From: Ancylomarina sp963977525
GTDB taxonomy: Bacteria > Bacteroidota > Bacteroidia > Bacteroidales > Marinifilaceae
Length of the DNA stretch: 64,000 nucleotides
Direction of reading: 5' to 3'
Assembly: GCA_963977525.1 (NCBI GenBank)
Contig: CAXBPC010000011.1
Location: 62,001 to 126,000, forward strand
Of the stretch, positions 8,860-17,752 are shown piece by piece. The translations under genes were made by a program, and so were the position numbers. How positions within the stretch are numbered: position 1 is the stretch's first letter; each line of letters opens with the position of its first letter. The notes under the pieces were generated by a model. The model worked only from the letters and a program-made list of their open reading frames with translations, was not told the DNA's origin and ran no database searches.

Positions 8860-11370
8860 CTATTTACGAGGCTTATCTTTTTGCATTTCTACGTAATCTG
8901 CTGAAGGTCTGAAATCACCTAGTAAATATTTACAGAAGTATTCACCACGTAACCAGAAAGAGTATTCACTCATGTTTCCGAAACCATGACGCTGACCAGG
9001 GTACATAAAGAAATCGAATCGCTTATTAGCTTTAATTAAGGCATTAGCCATTCTAATACTGTTACCTGGGTGTACATTGTTATCAATATCTCCAGTAACA
9101 ATCATTAGCTTTCCCCTTAGGTTCTTAGCTAGGCTAGGATTGGTGTCAATTTTATATTGGAATGTTGTATCTCCTTTTTCACTTACAACTTCTTTCACAC
9201 CATGGTGAGTTTCACTCCACCAACGGTTGTAAATAGTGTTGTCGTGGTTACCCGCTGCTGATACTGCAACTTTAAAGAAATCAGGATAAACTAACATTGC
9301 TGCTGTAGACATGAATCCCCCACCTGAGTGTCCGTAGATACCAACTTTGTTTACATCGATGAAACTGTGTCTGTCAGCTAATTGCTCAATACCAACTTTT
9401 TTATCCTCTAAACCGTAGTCTCTTAGGTTGCCATAACCGTAGTTGTGATACCACTTAGAACGAGCTGGATGACCACCTCTATTACCCATCGTAACAACAA
9501 TAAAACCTAGTTGAGCCATTCGGTCAGCTCTATCCATACGAATGGAGAAACTCTTATATACAGCCTCTGTTTGAGGACCTGGATAAACGTAAGTTAAAAT
9601 TGGGTACTTCTTATTAGGATCAAAATCGAATGGCTTATACATCACGCCATAGATGTCTGTAACGCCGTCGCCAGCTTTTACTTTAAATGTTTCAGGGAAT
9701 TTATATCCAGTTTCGAATAAACGTGTCAAATCTGTTTCTTCAAGTTTCATCAACTTAGTTCCTCTTGAATTGTAAAGCTCAGATACAGGAGCAGCATCAA
9801 CTCTGGACGAATTATTTACAAAGTAATGAGTTTGATCATTCAAGTTTACTTTGTGATCTAAGTCACCTCTATTAAGAAGTTTTAGACCTGTACCATCAAA
9901 GTTTACACGATAAAGATGTGAGTAATATGGGTCTTCTCCTTTTTCACGAGCATTACCAGTGAAATATAGCACTCTGTTCTTTTCATCTACACCTTGAATT
10001 TTATCGCAATGCCAAGCGCCAGAAGTCAATTGTTTCTTAAGCTTTCCAGCTTTGTCATAAAGATAGAAATGTGCCCAACCATCACGCTCAGACCAATGAA
10101 TCATTTCATTGCTATTATTTACAAGTGCAAATGGACTTCTTCCGATATACGTATTCAAACGCTCTTCGATAAGCACATTAACTTCGCCTGTCGTAGTATT
10201 TGCAGTGCAAAAATCTACACGTTTCATATCACGACTTGTACGCTTGAAGTAAAGTAAATCACTTCCTTTATTTATCCATTTAGAAAATTTCACGTCATCA
10301 GCTGCATCAAGTTTCTTTCTTGGAGCTCTTAGTATAGAAATTGTCTGATCTTTAAAAGTATCGGCTTTAATCTTAAGCGTTTCCTTTGATTCCCAATCGA
10401 AAACGATAAGCTCTGTTTGTGGTGCTTCTTTTTCACCAGGCATATGGTATTTATAACTTTCAAGAGTAGGACGACCTTTTGCTACTGAATTAATTACCCA
10501 TAGTTCTTTCACTTCACGTTCGTCTTCACGAGTCAATGCAAATTTCTTAGAGTCAGAAGAGAAAATAACGTGAGCTTCTTTTCTTTTGTCTTTATTTTTT
10601 AGCTTATCTCTATTAGTTTCGCCATATGAGTTATCGCCATAGCAATAGTGCTCAACACCATCAGTAGTTAATTGACTCTCAACAATAGTAGAATCTTTTT
10701 CATTTTTCTGAGCTTTCTTATAATTCTCAGCATCCATCCACCATAGGTTATGCTGCTTCGCAAAAATTACGTACTCTTGGTTAGGTGCAACTGATGCCCA
10801 TTTCTTTTGCTCTAATGGCTTTTTGAAGTCATCTACTAGACTAAGTTTCTTTGAAGCTATTGCATACTCAAAATGCCACACCTTAGCCACCATTTTCTTT
10901 TTAGCCTTCTTTTCCTTTTCGTCATCTTTCTTTTCTTCCTGGCTGTCGCCATCTTCATCCTTTTCTTCTTCTTCCTCTATAAGCTTACTTTTTACCTGAA
11001 ATTGAAGAGATTTTTCGTTATTAATGAATTTAAGCTTACTGATATATAGGTGTTGTGCATCGAATGGATCTCCAGTAAGAAGACTCATGTCAGATGACAT
11101 TTTAACAACATCAAACAATTTACTTTTAGTGTTTTTTACAGGATCCACTAGGTAATAGAATGTTCCTTCTGAAGTACGATATGTGTACCAGAACTTTTCA
11201 CCGCTTTTTAACCAGTTTGGTCGGACTCCTGTTGAGAAGACCATTTTTTTTAGTCGATTAGGCGAAAATTTAGCTGCCAATTCAAAGTTTGCTTTTGTTA
11301 CAGGCGCTTCCTGTGCAAATACACCAAATCCTATCATTATCAATAGGAGTGTGAGTAGGTTTCTTTTCAT
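8860..11370 (-). CDS. S9 family peptidase, DPP IV-type, exported
   Basis: 836 residues with a signal peptide (cleavage after VFA in GFGVFAQEA). A long N-terminal beta-propeller is followed by an alpha/beta hydrolase domain. Catalytic residues can be placed: Ser682 in GHSGGG, Asp763 in GDIDNNVHP, and His795 in GQRHGFG, the DPP IV layout. It probably removes dipeptides, typically X-Pro, from peptides in the periplasm. Odd feature: residues 132-166 form a highly charged Glu/Asp/Lys insert within the propeller region, unusual for the family core. Monocistronic; the terminator follows at 8804-8834. The family call is very secure; DPP IV versus another S9 specificity is inferred. Confidence 0.92.
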   Translation of the reverse strand: MKRNLLTLLLIMIGFGVFAQEAPVTKANFELAAKFSPNRLKKMVFSTGVRPNWLKSGEKFWYTYRTSEGTFYYLVDPVKNTKSKLFDVVKMSSDMSLLTGDPFDAQHLYISKLKFINNEKSLQFQVKSKLIEEEEEKDEDGDSQEEKKDDEKEKKAKKKMVAKVWHFEYAIASKKLSLVDDFKKPLEQKKWASVAPNQEYVIFAKQHNLWWMDAENYKKAQKNEKDSTIVESQLTTDGVEHYCYGDNSYGETNRDKLKNKDKRKEAHVIFSSDSKKFALTREDEREVKELWVINSVAKGRPTLESYKYHMPGEKEAPQTELIVFDWESKETLKIKADTFKDQTISILRAPRKKLDAADDVKFSKWINKGSDLLYFKRTSRDMKRVDFCTANTTTGEVNVLIEERLNTYIGRSPFALVNNSNEMIHWSERDGWAHFYLYDKAGKLKKQLTSGAWHCDKIQGVDEKNRVLYFTGNAREKGEDPYYSHLYRVNFDGTGLKLLNRGDLDHKVNLNDQTHYFVNNSSRVDAAPVSELYNSRGTKLMKLEETDLTRLFETGYKFPETFKVKAGDGVTDIYGVMYKPFDFDPNKKYPILTYVYPGPQTEAVYKSFSIRMDRADRMAQLGFIVVTMGNRGGHPARSKWYHNYGYGNLRDYGLEDKKVGIEQLADRHSFIDVNKVGIYGHSGGGFMSTAAMLVYPDFFKVAVSAAGNHDNTIYNRWWSETHHGVKEVVSEKGDTTFQYKIDTNPSLAKNLRGKLMIVTGDIDNNVHPGNSIRMANALIKANKRFDFFMYPGQRHGFGNMSEYSFWLRGEYFCKYLLGDFRPSADYVEMQKDKPRK

Positions 11371-11559
11371 GTTTGTTGGTTTATTGAGTTGTCCAATCTC
11401 TCGTAATTAAGAGATTCTCATTTAAGACAACTAAAATAAGCAACAGGTCTACATAAGCATCAATAAAAATTCAATTTTCGATAAAAAATAGAATTGGCGG
11501 GATGTAATTGAATTAATTTACGAATTGAATCATAGTTTTGAAGTCCATAAAAGATATTC

Positions 11560-11585
11560 CTCGCTAAGCGATTATACTTAGCGAG
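11560..11585 (-). terminator. Hairpin after the polyferredoxin gene
   Basis: A perfect 9-bp stem CTCGCTAAG/CTTAGCGAG with an 8-base loop, placed 13 bases past the stop codon. The following U-run on the minus strand is weak. Confidence 0.6.
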
Positions 11586-11597
11586 AATCTTTTTGAA

Positions 11598-12965
11598 TTA
11601 ATTCAGTTGCCACATAATGAGTGTGGACAAGAATATACTCGAATATATTAAGACAACAAGAATAGAAATTCCTTTAGATAATTGATTAGAAAAATTCTGT
11701 TTACTTATGACATAAAATGATAAAACTAGGCCTAGTAATGGAATTAGTATAGAAAGAACGTTAATGATTAAAGAAAATGTTGGTAAAGCTGCATAGTTCT
11801 TTAAAACATCATGGTTCTGCATAATTATTTTTGCTGATTCAACACCATTAGGATCCTTAAGAGCGAAATCCCAATAGGGAAGTCGTGATGTTGTTTTTAG
11901 TATAGCCTTTAGTAAGTGCATGCTTGCTGCAATTGGCAATATCGATAAAACAAATTGGCTTATTGATTGCTTTAAACTTTCTTTTGATATTAACTTCTTA
12001 ATAAAAGCAAAAGCGAAATAAAAAATAAAAGGACAAATAACGTATAAGGTTAACGCTTTAACTGTTCCTGTATATTGAGATGGTATATTGAAGAGTTCGT
12101 TTATGTAATTGGGTAGAATTAAAAGTAAATCCAAGCTCGTTGACCAATTTGAAAGGATCTCATAAACGACAAATCCACTTACTATCATGAAAAAGGTAAT
12201 TTCAGCCCACGAAAGTTTAAGGTTTTGAATCAGTTTTGCTCCAACCTTTTGTTTTTGAATTAAAATATTGTCGTGAGGACAAGCCTTATAACACTGTCCG
12301 CATAATATGCAATCCTTACCATCGGCAATTTTGGCTGGATATAATTCGGAAGTACATGAGCGTCCAATAAATTTGTAATGATTGTTTTTACTAATGCAAT
12401 CTTTTGTTTTACAGCTTTCACAAGTTTTCTGACTCAAAACGCCTAGCTTTCTTCTTGAAACTAATGAATATAGCCCAAGTAAATAACCAATAGGACAAAC
12501 GTAGGAGCAGAAAGTTCTTTTTTCGTATAAAAGCCCAATGAGTACGGCTATTGCAAAAAGAGATAGCATATAAAGAGCCATATAATGAGGTATGCGATGT
12601 ATGGCTAATGTGTTTATCCCAAGAATTAATATAATTGCGTAAAAAAGAGTCACAAACCATCCTGATTTCATGAACTTATTAGGCTTTTGTTTAAGTCCAA
12701 TTCGACCGAAGAAGGAAGTAATTAATTCGATGGGACAGATGCTGCACCAAAATCGTCCAAAAAGTATTGCTGTTGCAACAATTAATGGCCACCAGTACGA
12801 CCAAACAATAAGATTTGAGAGATTTGTATTCCTTAGAATCTTCGCAAATTTTGGATCAGTTGTGGAAATACCCCAAGCACCGTAAATAAGTAAAATGAAA
12901 ATTATAAATGTGAAAAATTGGATACTAGTTAAAAGATATTTGTTTTTAAATATTCTGTTGATCAT
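11598..12965 (-). CDS. Membrane 4Fe-4S polyferredoxin, NapH/NosR-type
   Basis: 455 residues with about ten hydrophobic segments. Two CX3CP motifs lie in the membrane half (CSICP and CSYVCP), followed by a Cys-rich soluble loop with CESCKTKDC and a ferredoxin-type CILCGQCYKACPHD. This is the NapH/NosR/RdxA polyferredoxin pattern: family members pass electrons from the quinol pool across the membrane. There is no FMN-binding domain, unlike the gene at 22467-23609. It follows the His-rich protein gene at 64 bases on the same strand, so the two are probably one operon. The electron acceptor is not identifiable; a metal-linked role is only suggested by the neighbour. Confidence 0.85.
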   Translation of the reverse strand: MINRIFKNKYLLTSIQFFTFIIFILLIYGAWGISTTDPKFAKILRNTNLSNLIVWSYWWPLIVATAILFGRFWCSICPIELITSFFGRIGLKQKPNKFMKSGWFVTLFYAIILILGINTLAIHRIPHYMALYMLSLFAIAVLIGLLYEKRTFCSYVCPIGYLLGLYSLVSRRKLGVLSQKTCESCKTKDCISKNNHYKFIGRSCTSELYPAKIADGKDCILCGQCYKACPHDNILIQKQKVGAKLIQNLKLSWAEITFFMIVSGFVVYEILSNWSTSLDLLLILPNYINELFNIPSQYTGTVKALTLYVICPFIFYFAFAFIKKLISKESLKQSISQFVLSILPIAASMHLLKAILKTTSRLPYWDFALKDPNGVESAKIIMQNHDVLKNYAALPTFSLIINVLSILIPLLGLVLSFYVISKQNFSNQLSKGISILVVLIYSSIFLSTLIMWQLN

Positions 12966-13029
12966 AGAGTTGAAGTTTAATTAAACGCACGAATTTAGCT
13001 TTACTGTAGACAGTAAAATTGATGTTTAA

Positions 13030-13428
13030 TTAAAAAGAGGGAGGAGCCTTTGAAGCGTGTATATGAATAATAAAGAGGATGCTATTCAGAACTTTAGGGA
13101 AAATATTATAATCTGAATAACAGATTTTAAAAGTAGTTTCTGATATAGATTGTTTGTACGTAAACAATTGAATATAAAACTGATTGTCAAGATATAAGTC
13201 GACAGAATTTAATTGATGAAAAGTGCTGTGGAGCTTTTCAGAATTTTCGTGTTCATGATCAGAATGATCTTTTTCATCTGAAAAATTAAGTGTGATAATA
13301 CCTTCATTTTCGTGATGACTATGTGGTATAGCTTTTTCAACAACTTGTCCTAAATAAAGAAACAAGAATAGGATAGAGCTATATTTTAATATCTTATTCA
13401 AATAGATGTTGTCAATTTCTGAAATCAA
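13030..13428 (-). CDS. Small His-rich membrane-anchored protein of unknown function
   Basis: 132 residues. One hydrophobic segment (about 14-33) is followed by a histidine/acid-rich region (HSHHENEG ... DHSDHEHENSEKLHS, about 36-70) able to bind Zn, Cu or Ni. The C terminus ends HASKAPPSF; short proteins with an APPS-type ending often sit next to metal-efflux genes in Bacteroidota (recollection, not checked). It is upstream of and co-directional with the polyferredoxin, suggesting a metal or redox role. No named family recognised. Confidence 0.6.
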   Translation of the reverse strand: MISEIDNIYLNKILKYSSILFLFLYLGQVVEKAIPHSHHENEGIITLNFSDEKDHSDHEHENSEKLHSTFHQLNSVDLYLDNQFYIQLFTYKQSISETTFKICYSDYNIFPKVLNSILFIIHIHASKAPPSF

Positions 13429-13525
13429 AAGTAATCTTTTACTGTATAAAAAACGTTGAAGAGCGTTATAAATAAGTGTTTTATAGACTATTTAAAATTA
13501 TTAGCAATAGACCTTTAATCATGAC

Positions 13526-13551
13526 AAAAGCCATAGAGATCTATGGCTTTT
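13526..13551 (-). terminator. Terminator after the LysR/hydrolase/OsmC unit
   Basis: An 11-bp perfect stem AAAAGCCATAG/CTATGGCTTTT with loop AGAT and T-runs on both sides, 43 bases downstream of the OsmC stop. Confidence 0.8.
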
Positions 13552-13594
13552 TAGTAATACTATTATGTAGGATATTTCTTTTATATCGAATGTG

Positions 13595-14017
13595 TTAGAA
13601 TATCAATTCCCCATTTAGATAAAGTTGGTATTTAATATCAACTGATTTTTGCAGAGTTATTGATACCGAGCAGTATTTTTCAAAACTCAAAGCCGCTGCA
13701 CGTATTACTTTTTCTGCAGGAATGTTACCTTTCAGATAGATTTTTAGGTCCATTGCTTTAAAGGGTTTAGCATCTTGTAGAGCTAGTGTCTCGCCTTCGA
13801 TTTCTACAGAATAAGAATCAATGGTTTGGCGTTGTTTCTTAAGAATATGGATGATGTCAATAGCAGAACATCCACCAACGCCCATTAATAACAATTCCAT
13901 AGGACTTGTCCCTTGAACGTTTTCAACACTTGTGTTATCCATTAATACAGGAACGCCACTTGCTCCTGTAGCCTCCATCAAAAAATTATCGTCTATTCTT
14001 TCAATATTTACTTTCAT
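13595..14017 (-). CDS. OsmC/Ohr family thiol peroxidase-like protein
   Basis: 140 residues, the OsmC size. The two redox cysteines are in the expected places: GGCSAIDI (about residue 50) and EKYCSVS (about 114). Family members reduce organic hydroperoxides or fatty acid peroxides in the cytoplasm. The gene starts 13 bases after the stop of the isochorismatase-fold hydrolase, so it is translated from the same message. The OsmC/YhfA-like subgroup is more likely than Ohr, judged from the central PMELLLMGVGGCSAIDI segment; the substrate is unknown. Confidence 0.88.
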   Translation of the reverse strand: MKVNIERIDDNFLMEATGASGVPVLMDNTSVENVQGTSPMELLLMGVGGCSAIDIIHILKKQRQTIDSYSVEIEGETLALQDAKPFKAMDLKIYLKGNIPAEKVIRAAALSFEKYCSVSITLQKSVDIKYQLYLNGELIF

Positions 14018-14030
14018 ATCTTATTGTATA

Positions 14031-14597
14031 TTAAACTGTTTTAAGCAGTTGTGCTGTATTTATGATTGTTGCGAATTCATCCTTTAAATTGCAAAGTGAA
14101 ATTTGATGAACCATTTCAGACGGGTATTTTTCTCCATGTAAACCGATACGATCAAAAGTTGCAGTGGCGTCTTCAATCAGAATTGTTTCAAAGCCGTAGT
14201 TGCCAGCCATCCGCGTGGTTGTAGATATGCAATGGTTTGTTGTTAGACCAACAATGACTAGGTGGGTAATGCCTGCATTATCTAATCTTTCTTTCAAATC
14301 AGTACCAATAAAACCGCTGTTAACATTCTTAATGATAACAGGTTCATCATCTATAGGTTTAACTTGATCGCATATTTCGAAACCAGCTTGAGATTGATGT
14401 AGTAAAGAATTTGGGTCTTGTGAACCATGAATAATATGGTAGATCGGCAGATTTAAACTTCGCCATTCTTTAAGAATTTGTGCCGCTTTTTCTTCTGCAT
14501 CCTTATTATTTCTATTTCCACCCCAATAGGCTTCATCTTCGAAGCCTTTCTGGAGATCGATTAATAAAAGGGCTGGTTTGTTTTCTCTTAACTTCAT
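14031..14597 (-). CDS. Isochorismatase-like cysteine hydrolase
   Basis: 188 residues with the Asp-Lys-Cys catalytic set of the family: Asp in LLIDLQKGF (about 13), Lys in VIIKNVNSGF, and Cys in the GLTTNHCISTTTRMA motif, preceded by the usual cis-peptide context. Such enzymes hydrolyse amides or vinyl ethers (nicotinamide, biuret, isochorismate and others); the substrate cannot be read from sequence. It sits 28 bases after the LysR gene and 13 bases before OsmC, so it is the middle gene of a three-gene unit probably controlled by that LysR protein. Confidence 0.88.
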   Translation of the reverse strand: MKLRENKPALLLIDLQKGFEDEAYWGGNRNNKDAEEKAAQILKEWRSLNLPIYHIIHGSQDPNSLLHQSQAGFEICDQVKPIDDEPVIIKNVNSGFIGTDLKERLDNAGITHLVIVGLTTNHCISTTTRMAGNYGFETILIEDATATFDRIGLHGEKYPSEMVHQISLCNLKDEFATIINTAQLLKTV

Positions 14598-14625
14598 GTG
14601 GTCGGTTTAAGGGTTGAAACTTCAA

Positions 14626-15519
14626 CTAATTCTTCTCAGGAACAAGTGTATTGATCAGATTATCAAGTACTGGGTTTGTATTCATATTATTCCAAACCAT
14701 TCGTAGGGTTGTTCGTTGAGGAATATTATTCAATTCGATAAATTTGATATCCATATCGTATCCCAATTTAAGTGATGTAGGAACAATAGCTACACCAAAT
14801 TCTTTCTCTACTAAGCGAAATATTGAACTCGCATTAACCGTTTGGTGTGATATGATAGGTGAGAAATTACTATGATCGAAAATTTGCATAACCTTCTCAT
14901 GATATGATTCACTATATGAAGATTCGAAAAGAATGAATGCTTCATCTTTAAATTGTGATAGATCTTCAAAATTACTCTCATTCAAAGGATGACCTTTGGG
15001 TAGAACAAGAGAGAAGGTGTCTTCAAAAATAGGATGTAAATTGATTCCACGAGGTACACGTTCCATTCTAACAAATCCGACATCGATTTCCCTATTAAGT
15101 AGAGCTTGAATTTGTTTCTCATTGTCCATTTCGTTTAAGCTAAAAAGAACATGAGGGTGTTTGTTTTTATATTTTAAAAGCAGATCTGGAATTACTATCT
15201 GCATTGCAGATCCTACATAGCCAAGCTTTAAATTACCATCTAAGCCATCATTTACAAGCTTAGCGTGTTCGAGAATATCATCTAATTGTTTAAATGTATT
15301 TTTAAGTTCTTTCTGGAGATATAAGCCTGCTTTAGTTAATTCTACTTTCCTGTTGTGACGTTCGAAAAGACTAAAACCTAAATCTTCTTCCATCTGTTTA
15401 ATCTGACGACTTAGGCCTGGTTGCGAAATATATAAACGTTCTGCGGCTTTTCTAAAATGTAGATCTTTGGCCAGGGCAAGGAAGTATTTATAATGTCTTA
15501 ACTCTATTTGATTACTCAT
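14626..15519 (-). CDS. LysR family transcriptional regulator
   Basis: 297 residues. The N-terminal winged helix-turn-helix (about 6-65, ELRHYKYFLALAKDLHFRKA ... SQPGLSRQIKQME) is followed by a periplasmic-binding-type effector domain from about 92. It is divergent from hutU and first gene of the unit with the hydrolase and OsmC, so it is positioned to control both directions. The ligand is unknown: OxyR-like cysteines are not evident, which argues against a simple peroxide sensor despite the OsmC partner. Confidence 0.92.
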   Translation of the reverse strand: MSNQIELRHYKYFLALAKDLHFRKAAERLYISQPGLSRQIKQMEEDLGFSLFERHNRKVELTKAGLYLQKELKNTFKQLDDILEHAKLVNDGLDGNLKLGYVGSAMQIVIPDLLLKYKNKHPHVLFSLNEMDNEKQIQALLNREIDVGFVRMERVPRGINLHPIFEDTFSLVLPKGHPLNESNFEDLSQFKDEAFILFESSYSESYHEKVMQIFDHSNFSPIISHQTVNASSIFRLVEKEFGVAIVPTSLKLGYDMDIKFIELNNIPQRTTLRMVWNNMNTNPVLDNLINTLVPEKN

Positions 15520-15546
15520 AGTTATTAAATCTTGACAAAACTAGTC

Positions 15547-15577
15547 TTGTTAGGTATCAAAACTAGCGATATCTTTG
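15547..15577 (+). promoter_or_regulatory. Predicted hutU promoter with overlapping direct repeats
   Basis: TTG at 15547-15549, a 20-base spacer and TATCTTTG at 15570-15577 fit the Bacteroidota sigma-factor consensus. Two direct copies of AAAACTAG (15537-15544 and 15559-15566), 22 bases or two helical turns apart, overlap it and could bind the divergent LysR protein. Confidence 0.55.
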
Positions 15578-15667
15578 CTAAAAATAAAATTATTTAAGAG
15601 TAGCCTTTAAAAGTTAATCACTTTTTAGGGAAAAGATATATAGTTTGAATCATTAAGTCAAAAAGGT

Positions 15668-17665
15668 ATGACATTTCAAGAACAAATTTTACAAGGAATT
15701 CCATCTGAGTTACCTGCAAAAAAGGTTTATCCTAAGGATGCCAATAGAGCTCCAAAAAGAAAAGATATTCTATCAGTTGAGGAGAAGCAATTAGCAATTC
15801 GCAATGCGCTTCGTTATTTCCCAAAGCCGTGGCATAAGGAGTTAGCAACTGAATTTGCTCAGGAATTATTAGATTTTGGTCGTATTTATATGTACCGTTT
15901 TAAGCCTGAATATAAAATTTACGCTCGTCCAATTCAAGAGTATCCGGCTAAATCTCAACAAGCGGCAGGTATCATGATGATGATGCAGAATAACCTTGAT
16001 CCAGCTGTAGCTCAACACCCTGAAGAGTTGATTACTTACGGTGGTAACGGTGCTGTATTCCAAAACTGGGCGCAATACTTGATTACTATGGCGTATTTAG
16101 CGACAATGACTAATGAGCAAACATTGCATATGTACTCAGGTCACCCAATGGGTCTTTTCCCATCTTCTACAGGTGCTCCAAGAGTAATTGTTACTAATGG
16201 TTTAGTTGTACCTAACTACTCGTCGCCTGATCATTGGGAGAAATTTAATGCATTAGGTGTTTCTCAGTATGGTCAAATGACTGCAGGTTCTTTCATGTAC
16301 ATTGGCCCACAAGGTATCGTTCATGGAACAACTATTACTGTGATGAATGCATTCCGTAAAATCTTGAAAAAAGGAGAGACACCTGCTGGAAAGATTTTCT
16401 TAACTGCTGGTTTAGGTGGTATGAGTGGTGCTCAGCCAAAAGCTGGTAATATTGCAGGATGTATAACTATTGCAGCAGAGGTGAATGCTAAGGCCGCTAC
16501 TAAGCGTCATGAGCAAGGTTGGGTTGACGTATTGGTTGATAATATGAATGATCTAATTGCTCGTGTAAAAAAAGCCCAAGAAACTAAAGAAGTTGTTTCG
16601 ATTGCCTTTATTGGTAATATCGTTGATGTTTGGGAGCGTTTCGATCAAGAGAATATCTTTATCCACATTGGTTCTGACCAGACTTCGCTACATATTCCAT
16701 GGACAGGCGGTTACTATCCAGCTGATACATCTTACGAAGAGTCGAATCGTTTGATCCGTGAAGAGCCAGAAGAATTCAAAGAGAAAGTACAAGCAACATT
16801 GCGTCGTCATGGAGCTTCGGTGAATAATCACACAGCTAAAGGAACTTACTTCTTCGATTACGGAAATGCATTCCTATTGGAAGCTTCTCGTGCTGGTGCT
16901 GATATTATGGCCGAGAATGGTATCGATTTCAGATACAAATCATACGTTCAAGATATTTTAGGACCTATGTGTTTCGATTATGGTTTCGGACCATTCCGTT
17001 GGGTATGTGCATCGGGTAAACCAGAAGATTTGGATATGACTGATGAGATTGCAATGCAAGTTCTTACGGAGATTAAAGAGAATTCTCCAGAAGAGATTCA
17101 ATTGCAAATGCAAGATAACATCACTTGGATTAAAGAAGCAAAACAAAATAAGATGGTAGTTGGTTCTCAGGCTCGTATTTTATATGCTGATGCTGAAGGA
17201 CGTTCTAAGATTGCCGAAGCTTTCAATAACGCGATTGCTGCGGGTAAGATTGGACCCGTTGTACTTGGTCGTGACCATCACGATGTGAGTGGAACAGATT
17301 CACCTTATAGAGAAACATCAAATATTTACGATGGATCTAAGTTTACTGCTGATATGTCTATTCACAATGTAATTGGTGATAGTTTTAGAGGTGCGACTTG
17401 GGTTTCTATCCACAATGGTGGTGGTGTAGGATGGGGTGAAGTAATGAACGGCGGTTTCGGTATGTTCTTAGACGGAACTCCAGAAGCTGATACTCGTTTA
17501 AAAAGTATGCTGTTCTACGATGTAAACAATGGTATTGCACGTCGCTCATGGGCTAGAAATGGTGAAGCCATGTTTGCAATCAAACGTGAAATGGAACGTC
17601 GACCAGACTTAAAGGTTACGTTACCTAACCTTGTTGAAGATAATTTGTTGACTGATCTTTTTTAA
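15668..17665 (+). CDS. hutU: Urocanate hydratase
   Basis: 665 residues, the long Bacteroidota form of urocanase (the proteobacterial form is about 555). It converts urocanate to imidazolonepropionate, the second step of histidine breakdown, using tightly bound NAD+. Recognisable urocanase segments include ITYGGNGAVFQNW (about 120), YSGHPMGLFPSS, GLGGMSGAQPKA (about 258) and the C-terminal SIHNGGGVGWGEVMNGGFG. No other hut gene is in the window, so the remaining pathway must be elsewhere. Its promoter region is shared with the divergent LysR gene. A strong terminator follows at 17692-17720. Confidence 0.95.
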   Translation: MTFQEQILQGIPSELPAKKVYPKDANRAPKRKDILSVEEKQLAIRNALRYFPKPWHKELATEFAQELLDFGRIYMYRFKPEYKIYARPIQEYPAKSQQAAGIMMMMQNNLDPAVAQHPEELITYGGNGAVFQNWAQYLITMAYLATMTNEQTLHMYSGHPMGLFPSSTGAPRVIVTNGLVVPNYSSPDHWEKFNALGVSQYGQMTAGSFMYIGPQGIVHGTTITVMNAFRKILKKGETPAGKIFLTAGLGGMSGAQPKAGNIAGCITIAAEVNAKAATKRHEQGWVDVLVDNMNDLIARVKKAQETKEVVSIAFIGNIVDVWERFDQENIFIHIGSDQTSLHIPWTGGYYPADTSYEESNRLIREEPEEFKEKVQATLRRHGASVNNHTAKGTYFFDYGNAFLLEASRAGADIMAENGIDFRYKSYVQDILGPMCFDYGFGPFRWVCASGKPEDLDMTDEIAMQVLTEIKENSPEEIQLQMQDNITWIKEAKQNKMVVGSQARILYADAEGRSKIAEAFNNAIAAGKIGPVVLGRDHHDVSGTDSPYRETSNIYDGSKFTADMSIHNVIGDSFRGATWVSIHNGGGVGWGEVMNGGFGMFLDGTPEADTRLKSMLFYDVNNGIARRSWARNGEAMFAIKREMERRPDLKVTLPNLVEDNLLTDLF

Positions 17666-17672
17666 AGGTTAG

Positions 17673-17726
17673 TTTTTGTGTAAAAGAGGGAAATGGGTTC
17701 AGGTACGTTCTGAACCCATTTTTTAT
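17673..17726 (+). terminator. hutU terminator, copy A of a 54-bp repeat
   Basis: A stem of 11 bp (17692-17702 with 17710-17720), loop GTACGTT, followed by a T-run. The whole 54-base block matches 18967-19020 at 51 positions. Confidence 0.85.
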
Positions 17727-17752
17727 TTTTATCTGTTCTAGTGAATACTTTT

